A stretch of DNA of 64,000 nucleotides from Paracyclopina nana (lineage: Eukaryota > Arthropoda > Copepoda > Cyclopoida > Cyclopettidae): NCBI GenBank assembly GCA_019096065.1, contig JAGUCH010000005.1, positions 2,294,001 through 2,358,000 of the forward strand. The letters run 5' to 3'. This document shows positions 55,680-64,000 of this stretch, piece by piece (positions within the stretch are counted from its first letter, which is position 1; the number at the start of each line of letters is the position of its first letter). A program made the translations under genes and the position numbers. The notes beneath the pieces were generated by a model, which saw nothing but the letters and a program-made list of their open reading frames with translations, had not been told where the DNA came from and searched no databases.

Positions 55680-58225
55680 TATATGCTAATTTGGAAAACG
55701 ACTTACTCGCGCGCGCGCGCAAGCATTTTGTATGCAAATTGGCCTTAATTTGATTTGATTACTGGATCTCGCCCACGGGCCCAAATATGTTTTATGTGCC
55801 AAAATTATGTTATTTTTATCTGGAGCACGAAGCAAAATACATCCATAAAGCAAGAAATGCGCTTTTTCCCCCTATGAAATCAAGCATTCAGAAAAACCCA
55901 TCTATTGGCTCATGCATAGATGAAACTTAGTTCAAAATCGCATTCTTCGTTCTTTTTCCCCAAATGGGCATCGGAAAAACAAGCATGAAACTCAGTAGGT
56001 GAAAGCTGACTCGAAAAAGGTATGCTTATAAAATGCGTGGAAGCAAGCTGAAAAAAGCGAATGCCACATCAAGGAATGGAAGAAGTGGAAGCAGTTTAAG
56101 ATAATGCGGTGATATCCTTAGAAGGCATTTTCGTTCTTGTCTCTACCATATGGAAAGGGGATGATGATAAGCTCTTCGCGTGGCCGATTTGAATGAAACC
56201 CACACACGATTTTCGTCGTAAAAAGGCTTGGCTGTAATATTAACAAATTTCACAGACTTATATGGGTGTGTCGGGCTTGAGTCTCTAAATTCATTTTCGA
56301 CCTCCTTGTCAAGTCAACAAGATGCTTTTTTCCCCCCGACCACCACCAGCCAAGATAAATTCATAATTGAGCATCCGAAAATCGTGACCACTTGGTGGCA
56401 TACCAAAACCTGAGCCCATAAGCTAGCACGGTGGGAATTTGCGGCAATTCGGAGAGCTCTTCTTTTTTGCTCACGTTCTTCTTGGAAAAAAAAATCAATC
56501 AGCCCAAGCTGCGAGCGGTTTGCAGCCAAAAAGGGTTTGGGGCATTGGCATATAGCCCACAGTGTGGGCAACAAAACTTGAGATCCGGTTGCGAAAACCT
56601 GCGGCACACAAATGTTGATGGGACGGCTTGTTAACATCGACTACTTTTGCACAGATAACAAAATGCGGCTGGCTCGTAAAAAGCTTGCGCGGCTAATTTT
56701 CGGCTCTCAAGACGTTAAGATCATCGGCAAAGTAAGCTTCGCCATTGTCTTATCAAATGAATTTAGAAGATAGCGCGAGATTTATGCCGTGCGTGTTTGC
56801 ACCTAGTGCGCTTAAAGTGGCTAAATGCGAAGCTTCTGGTCTGAGAACGGTTAAACCTCAACTTTTTCATGATAGCAAATAAAGAAAGACTGGCGAGATT
56901 TGAGCAGCTAAAAAGTTTTATTCCCTGATGTCACCTTGTATTTTTCGCAAAGAATCAATATTAAATTGGCTGGTCTGCTTCCATTTTTCAATCGTCGCAG
57001 TTGATTTTTGCGCCTTTTCGATGCAATTTGGCGCTCCTGACCTGGTTGTAGGTCTAAGTTTTGTTCTGGAAATCAGATGTCTAGCATGCAAAACAGTTGA
57101 GCTCACGAAGACGGGTCGACGACGACGATGATGTGGCTTATGAGCCCCATGTCGTGAGATCACCCGCTCAAGATACTGGCAGCTTCTTTTATTGGACCAA
57201 AGAGAAACGAGTTCTCTTTTATCATCCACCAACATCATAATGGATGGGTGCACTCTCCACAAACAATCACTAATTGTGCTACATTTCAAACGCGTCTTTT
57301 ATTACGAAAGCCTCTCGGCTACTCCTCGTTAAACCGACTCGTCAAAAAACAGTCTTTGATATGCTAAAGTAGGCACAAAACGGTAATTTACAAGTTGCAG
57401 CTTGGAAACGGAGAAAACGCCATACTAATAACGCACCCGATAATTAGCCGACTCGTAAACTGCACGGTGGGCAAATGGGGTGTCATAAAATCGGCTCGCG
57501 AGTGTGCTTTTGCAATAAAAGCATCTGCAAAATATTTTCCATCTGAATAGATGAGGGGGTGGTCCATTATAACGAAATTTCTTCTTTGAGCCCGAAAACT
57601 GTCACTTTTTGAAATGAATGGAATTTTGATGAGGAGCAAAACGACTACTACCTTGCATTTAAAAGGGGCTGTCAATGCGGCTGCGCAATTTAGGGTGGAA
57701 AAACGCCCCGAGCGAAATACCTGGGAAAACATGACTAAGTGCTGCAAATGACATCCCCACTTGACCAATTTGAAAAATCTAGATGCAATATCTGGGCAGA
57801 TTACTATGTACTCTGGAAGTTTCACGAAATCATCGAAAAAGTGCAGCACTATCTCGGCAGATTTTTCATCGATACCAAAAGTAGATGACGTCATCAACTA
57901 CGTTATTGGTTGATGATAAATCTGGCCAGATCATGTACTTTATTTCAACAAAAATCTAGCTTACTCATGCCGACCCAAAAAATGGCGAAGCTTGCTACTT
58001 TTCATCTACATTTCATGTACATGTTAATTTGTTAAGTCTCAAAATTACTTCTTAGTGCTTTATTTTTGCAAATATTGCAGAGAATCGCAAGAAATATTAA
58101 ATTTCCTTTCATTTTTTTATCTTTATTTGCTCTTGAAAGAAAGGAGACATCATATTTTTATACATAGTACTATTATTTTAGAGACTTTTTCTTCTTCTTT
58201 CTCTCGAGTAATTCTTTTTTTCTTA
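55680..58225. other. Intergenic, no gene assigned
   Basis: About 2.5 kb without a supported gene. A (CG)n run lies at 55708-55720. A CRE-like TGACGTCA palindrome lies at 57886-57893. Minus-strand frames at 56918-57289 and 57388-57897 (123 and 169 codons) lack splice or family support. The downstream terminus of the CACTA-like element may be here, but I could not identify an inverted repeat because its partner would lie outside the window. Confidence 0.45.
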
Positions 58226-61200
58226 TCACACAAAAGCGGCATCATGTGGGATGAAAATGAGGTTGGTGCCATCAAAAACGCCCTTGCCCACAACCATGTC
58301 CATTGTGATTGTGGTGACGAGCTCAGACTTTGACACATATTTTTCGACGCCAGCAAGTTTCCAGTTCAAGTGGTTTCCTTCCGGGATGTCGGCCTTCATT
58401 GTGAAATACTTGTGGCATTCAATGTCGTTGCCAGACATGTTGATGATCTGGTAGAACAATCGATTTTTGGTGTATACGATGTTGTCGCTATTCCTCGACA
58501 TCGCATCGGGAGAATAGCTAACAATGTTGTTGCAGCCATGATTTGTCGCCATACGAGCAAATACTTTAGGAATACATTGTTTCGGAAAAGATGTGGTATT
58601 GGGCTTCATGTCTTTCTTCAGGTTGCTGAATCCTCCTTCAAAGGACAGGGCGGACAGTTCTGGTAAGCGCGACTCATCTCTAACTTCTCTCAAATGACTG
58701 AAGAGATGTTGGTTCCAAGAACAGTTGATAAGGCCATAGCGAGTTTCGAGGCGTTGATAGTAGATGGCAATATTGCGGTCAATATTAACTTGGCTTTTAA
58801 TGTCAAGCCACATTTCATCATCAACAAGATGAACTCGCAGCAACCAACAAAACAGGTACCAAGTCCTTCTCATTTCTGCATGCTCAGTGTAGCTGCCGAG
58901 AGATTTTCCAAACAAGATGAAGCCAGATAATGCTAATGAAATAAACTCTTGGGTTTTGTAGAATGTCAGCGCAGTCATGAGTGGGCGTGGATGACGATTG
59001 AACTCTCTTGGGATCTTCACCTTTGTCCAGTCCTTGTCAAATTCAGCAATAATTCGCTGCTGCTCCAATGTCAACTTGTTCGACGTCTTTTTGATCTTCA
59101 ACATCAATTTGATGAGTTGCCTAAAACAAGATACATAAAAAGTAATTAAATCAGCCATTAATTTCCAAATCATGTACATACTTAATGCATCCACTTAACA
59201 TGTGCATTGGTTCAATGTTAAATTGCGAGACAATGTTGAAGTCTGGCAGCAATGCCAAAGGTGAGGCTCCAGTAAGCCCCTTTAGCTCCTCACTTGTGAA
59301 GTTTTCGATTCCTTCGTGCATAATCCTTAAGGCCATTTCATGGAACCACAAGCCTGTCCGACGTTCTTCCGTGACTGATTTTGAAGGAAAAGTCATTTTG
59401 CCGCCAACTCTTACTCCTTTGACGAAACATCTTGAACAACTGTAATATCCGGAGTGCAAATGCAGACACATAAGTTTTGCTCGTATTGGGCCATCGCCGA
59501 TCATTCGAACAATTCTAAGACCAGCATTTTGGATGTCAGTTAAGACTTCACTTAGAATTTTGAGCGGGTTAAGCTTGCTCCTTCTTCTGTACAAATGCAT
59601 GCCCACAATGTAGACCCCCTTACAATCTGCAAATCTGCAGCACAAGACGTTTAGTTGCTCATCTCCTGAATTTGTGACTGGCACTCCGTCCATGAAAAGA
59701 ACAACATCTCTAGTTTGAATGTAGTCAGCATTGAGTGCTTGGTGCAATTTGCGAGAGTAGTTCCAAACATCCTTGATACTCGCAGTGGCATATTCGGACA
59801 CTTTGTTAAAAAGGCTTCGAGGGAATTGGTCTCTTGGATAAGTATCAGCTTTTCGTTCGTAGAGAATGCCAGTCTCTCGCTCAATGAACTCGTACGTCAT
59901 AGAAACTTTTGGCATTGTCTGGAGCAACTTTTTTTTCATTGAGCGGTAGCCGCGCAAGTTTCTTTCAGGCATAGCTGCGCGCATAAAGTCCAGCATTTCC
60001 TTGCACGCAGTCTCAGTGCAATTTGTTTTTGTCGTTATGTAGTTGAACATCTCAAAAAATCCTTGGTTTTTCTCCTTCTGCGTTTCCATTTCTGCCTCTT
60101 TTTCAAAGTATTTTTGGTACTGCTTGATACCAAGCCTCATTTGAGCTGGATCGAAGTGAGATTCGCCAAGTACATGGTTTTCCTGTGGAATCAAGTAGGC
60201 ATGCTCATCTTCAACCTCATTGTCGTCAGCATTGGGTGGCTGAATAATTTCGTTGTCATCCCCACTGTCCGCATAATTGTCGTCATTGATAGGAGCCGCT
60301 GCTGGCACTTCATCGTCATCAGTTTCTGCCTCAGTTACAACAGGTGAGTCAGTGTCAGGCTACAAAAAGTTGAGAATCATTTACAACTGAGAAACATTAA
60401 ATGAAAAGGTCAACTTACAATAAAGGAGCTATCGGAAGACTCTTGAACACCAGCCATTTCCAATCGGATCTGCAACCTTTTGAAACGTGCTCGTGGAGAT
60501 CCAGCAACTTCAGCATCTACGACAACTTCGGCATTTCCTTGACGGCCAGGACTTGCAGCAACTTGATCATTAGCATCACCATCATTGCTCACTGAGTTGT
60601 TGGCATTATCTTCCAAGTTATTGCCATTATAATTGAGTTCTTCAAGGTCAGAGTCATGATTTTGGTGACGGTTGTCATGGAAACTGAAATCTCCTTCGCG
60701 GTAATTTTGAGATGGATCTTGCGGATTATCATCAAGATCAGTTTCGTTGTCAGTTGTTGACTCTAGCTCGATGTAGCTTTCATCTTGTGTTGGTGTATTT
60801 TCAACAATGTTCTCAGTTGGTCTTAAATTATTAGGTGGCCTTTCTTCATGGGGAAGATGGTTCTCACGTTGGCTAATTATATTTTCTGGCCTGTTGTTGG
60901 CAGCCTCACAACTGCGGGACAATCCACTCGTTCCCGGGCGATCCCCAATTGACAACGATGCTTCGTGTTGATTAGCACCTGGAGCACGCCAAAATAAAGT
61001 TTCAGTTGACAGAAGTCGAGGTTCATTCACTTGGCATGCTTGCTCAAATGTTGTACCTGGATTGACTCTGATGAGTCCACTCGTCCCTGGTCGATCTCCA
61101 ATTGACAGCCGAGGTTGCTGGCTTAGACAACGTCTTTTTCTTGACAAACCTTTTGGGATAAATGCCTCAGTTGGAGGTATCATGTCGCTGTCAAGTTCGT

Positions 61201-61662
61201 CAACATTTTCTGGATGAACATTTGCGTCTTGTTCCTCACCATTGTCGCTTGTTTCAGGAGACATGATCCTTTTGCGTGATTGTGACACAGTTGGTGCAGG
61301 TAACACCTCCTCATCTGTTGTAGTTGACGTTGATCCCTCACCGGCTTGCTCCTCTACTAAAGTTGCAATTTCGTCATACAAATTGCTGATGGCTTGACTT
61401 TGACCAATGTACGGACTGAAATACAATGGCGCATCTCTGTTAAATTGAGCATAACGAGGAATCCTACTAATAATTTATTTTCATGTACTTACTTTTGACT
61501 ACTGGGAATGTTTGACATCTCCTCGTCAACGCCATTTTTGATTTCGCCGATCTTCTTTTTCAAGCCAAGTAATTTTCTCGCCACTTTACGTCTGTCTCGA
61601 GCTGTTGGCTTCTTTATTGTGGGCAGCTCATTCGACCCAAGATTTCTCCTTGCCGGACCCAT
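58226..61662 (-). CDS. EnSpm/CACTA-like transposase-domain protein
   Basis: Four exons join in phase to about 1086 aa: 61662-61493, 61436-60419, 60359-59182 and 59120-58226. The first third is a disordered acidic region with a twice-used SIGDRPGTSGL motif, common in animal transposon proteins. The core resembles the transposase domain of animal EnSpm/CACTA elements. It has MDGVPVTNSGDEQLNVLCC (compare DGLPL-KSS), GDGPIRAKLMCL then HSGYYSCSRC (compare CDAPAR...HSGYYGCERC), and SPLALLPDFNIVSQFNIEPM with MHMLSGCIK (compare the DYMHLVCLG block). FNRHPRPL and a downstream HFL-type helical region follow. It would cut and join DNA ends in the nucleus. No stop or frameshift is present. It faces the plus-strand gene at 61947 across 284 bases. 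Domesticated host copy versus active element is open. Confidence 0.7.
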
Positions 61663-61946
61663 TAGACTCGTTGTTTTTCATTCATGTGGAATTTTGCGCT
61701 TTCAATACTTCGGGATTTTTCAATAATTCAGCTGTTGATAGGAAGCGCAACAGCTGACGCAGCAGCTGAAACATTTCAAAATAAGTAAACATCAACATTA
61801 TCTGCCGATTTAATGTATCTGTAAAGTAGATCATTGAAGTAGACGGAAAAATACTATAAAATATATTTCTCGTCAAATCGTCATTGACTTCCGGTTCCCT
61901 AAAAAGACCGTTAATTCAAAATTATTTCTGAAGAAAATTTGTTGAA
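61663..61946. promoter_or_regulatory. Bidirectional intergenic region of the two-gene element
   Basis: 284 bases separate the divergent start codons, so this must serve as promoter for both genes. It contains a short inverted pairing around CAGCTGTTGATAGGAAGCGCAACAGCTG (CAGCTGTTG/CAACAGCTG, about 61729-61756). Confidence 0.55.
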
Positions 61947-64000
61947 ATGGCGGCTCCAGGCAGTAACCGAAAGGCTGAAAGAGGCTCTTACAGTCGGCAT
62001 ATCATTGCCGTCCTCGACGATGAGGATGAGGTGTTCTCCTACATCAATACCGGCGATTGGATCTCCTCGGAAGGCAAACAGCTTGATGAATATTTCGACT
62101 TTGATATAACGAAGAAATTGGACGTTGGCGATCGAAGATTTCAATCGGCAAAGATACCATTGTATGGCGAAACAAAGGAGATCCGGATCTTTGTCCGTGT
62201 AGAGGATGGTGAGCTGAAATTCAAAATCTATGCCCAGCTGCAAGTAACAATAAAATTATTTACAGGGACGGAGCAATATCGCATCGATCAGCAGCTCAAG
62301 GAGTGGAACAAGGAGATGAGGAAGTTTTCACTTGGCTCTAAGATGGATGGCTACATAACCTTGGTCACCGACTACTTTGAAAAGTTTATGAAGGACTTCA
62401 ATTATCCTCGCCGAGACAAAGCCACGAACAAGTTTTTGTTCAAGCCCTGGAACAGACTTTCGCTCCGTAGAGCAGGAGCAGTCGAGGTTGATGTGGCTTC
62501 CGGATCAGATATTGAGAGATCAGGACCCTCGAAGACGGTGGGCACTCACATTCGGCAATTGGCTGCGTCTTCTTCCAAAAGAAAGCCAACTTCTCAATTG
62601 CTCATCCCCGGCATGAATGAGCCCAAAAAGATTGAAACTGCAGAAGACCGAGTCCGTCTGATGAAGGCTACCAGGGGAATAACTCAGGAGGAGCTAATGG
62701 ATCTGACCAAGCGCTATGTTCCTCAGGAGCTGGTAACGCCAGTCACATTGCCACCTAATGTAGTTAGCGTCAGTTATGTCGGCACTGCTAGTACATCAAG
62801 CATCATTGATTTGTCAGCAAAATCTGCTCCGATGCCGTTGCCAAAGGCAACTGAGCCTGTGGCAATTCAAGTCGCTCCTGCAGAGGGAGGCTCAAATGAT
62901 GAATTCGTAAATGTGTTTGCTGTAAGTCTCACTTCAATTTTGCTTCTCGATAACAAGCACTTAAATTGCCTTAACAACTTTTCAGCCGACAATGAAAGAT
63001 GTTCAGGCAGCCATGAGAGAAGTGATGCAAGAGACCAAGAATGAACTCTTGGTGGCGATAGACACCAAGCTTGCTGCTCATGGTCAAAGCATGACGACGC
63101 TGATTGCCGATCAAAAGGCCGAGATCAACCATCACATCGATTCCGAACTGGCCAAGGTCAAAAAGCTCATTGAGAACAAGTTCTTGCGAGTTGGAGTAAG
63201 TACACTTGTTAGAGTAATTGGATAACTCCAAATATGGCTTTTCTTGCAGCAAATTTCAAAGACCACAAAGGCGATTCAGGAGAAAGTTCAAGGAATGTCC
63301 TCTCAAGCATCATTTGGACCTGGAAGCCCCACGAAGTCGCACAAGATCAATGCCGATCTGAAAGGAAAGGCAATGAGCATCTTATTTCGGCCTGTGCCTT
63401 TTAAGCTGTGTGGACAACCTTGCGACGTTTTCTTTGCAAGTCATTTCGTGCAGGAGCAGATTGTTGACTATGTCTTTCCTGTCTTAAACAAGGCTGACAT
63501 TGTTGGCATTAATGCCAACATTGCGAAGGCTTTGATTCTTCCTCTTTTCACGCCCTATGCTCGTGCACATCTGATCTATGGAAAGAATCAAAAGTAAGTA
63601 CATTACATTTAACCTTTTCAATGTAGTTGCAGACATGAGCTACTTTTTACAGTTCCCTGAAAGGCCTTAAGTTTGCGAAGAGGCCCTTGCCGAGAGGTTT
63701 GTTCAACCTTGTTGAGAACAACCTTGTTGTCCGTTTATGCGAGAAGTTCTCCACGAGTGATGCAGTGGACATAGCGTTCATGAACGATCTCCATGAGACA
63801 TGCTCTCACCTGTTCAACACTGCAAGAGCTGCCTATCTGAACACTGCAATTAAGAATTGCAAAACAACAGCCGAGGCCGCTGAAGCTGTGGTTGACGAGG
63901 AGTTTGCATTCCACGAGGCCAATGCTCATTGCCATGACAGCAACTTTCAGTTGCCAGAAAGAGACGAAGTCTACCAGCAGATCTACAAACGGAACGAGTT
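61947..64000 (+). CDS. Unidentified gene, partner of the transposase gene (3' truncated)
   Basis: Four exons join in phase and run off the window: 61947-62921, 62986-63195, 63250-63593 and 63653-64000. No family is recognised. The N-terminal region (DDEDEVFSYINTGDWI, EYFDFDITKKLDVGDRRFQS) looks globular. It is followed by a basic low-complexity stretch, a short IIDLS core resembling a SUMO-interaction motif, and a coiled coil (EVMQETKNELLVAIDTKLAA). The C-terminal part looks folded again (FKLCGQPCDVFFASHFVQEQ; LPRGLFNLVENNLVVRLCEK). Introns are 50-65 bases with clean gtaagt donors. Position and divergent orientation suggest the second protein of the same DNA transposon, comparable to an accessory end-binding protein of CACTA elements, but that is inference. 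Confidence 0.6.

Noticed and set aside
57847-57851. CACTA string as the terminus of the EnSpm-like element
   Set aside because: A five-base match is expected several times per few kb by chance and the opposite end is outside the window, so no inverted repeat or target duplication can be tested.
57388-57897. 169-codon minus-strand frame
   Set aside because: No recognisable domain, no promoter or splice context, composition like chance frames nearby.

Overview
The window is nuclear DNA of an animal, most likely an arthropod. It carries single-copy, intron-rich animal genes with short introns (many of 40-60 bases with gtaag/ag ends), a pickpocket-like DEG/ENaC channel, one STAT and a CISH/SOCS2-type SOCS, in an AT-rich background. 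Transposable elements fill most of the last 20 kb. I cannot fix the order from sequence alone. Exon joins were made by eye from splice signals, phase and family resemblance; no alignment or transcript was available.

Layout. 1-2.9 kb: no gene, with a long hairpin and a decayed tRNA-like sequence. 2.9-4.2 kb (-): DEG/ENaC channel. 4.6-5.8 kb (-): LZTFL1, divergent from 6.2-8.7 kb (+) eIF4B. 10.3-11.9 kb (+): secreted M14 zinc carboxypeptidase of B type. 12-17 kb: intergenic DNA carrying a cluster of STAT-type TTCNNNGAA sites. 17.0-17.8 kb (+): SOCS. 20.1-31.0 kb (-): STAT in 11 coding exons. SOCS and STAT are convergent neighbours, so an effector and its presumed feedback inhibitor are physically linked. 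31-36 kb: mostly intergenic, with two unidentified candidate small genes on the minus strand. 35.9-37.4 kb (-): mitochondrial ribosomal protein L45, divergent from 38.3-41.2 kb (+) BZW/eIF5-mimic (krasavietz). The last BZW intron contains a long in-frame alternative terminal exon. 41.9-43.3 kb (+): PPP1R42 leucine-rich repeat protein.

43.3-55.7 kb is a nested insertion. A small TA-flanked inverted-repeat DNA element has been split by an 11.9-kb BEL/Pao LTR retrotransposon. Its two 1.77-kb LTRs flank a tRNA-Lys-like primer site, gag (in two frames), a zinc-knuckle segment, a 1388-aa pol with all catalytic residues visible, and a polypurine tract. Two features stand out. Each LTR contains a 406-codon open reading frame of unknown function placed just after the LTR's own TATA/initiator (intact in the 5' copy, frameshifted in the 3' copy). 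The gag-pol overlap carries a correctly phased T TTT TTA slippery heptamer.

58.2-64.0 kb holds two head-to-head, intron-containing genes 284 bases apart. The minus gene is an intact EnSpm/CACTA-like transposase-domain protein of about 1086 aa. The plus gene is unidentified and runs off the window. Together they look like one large two-gene DNA transposon, or a pair domesticated from one.
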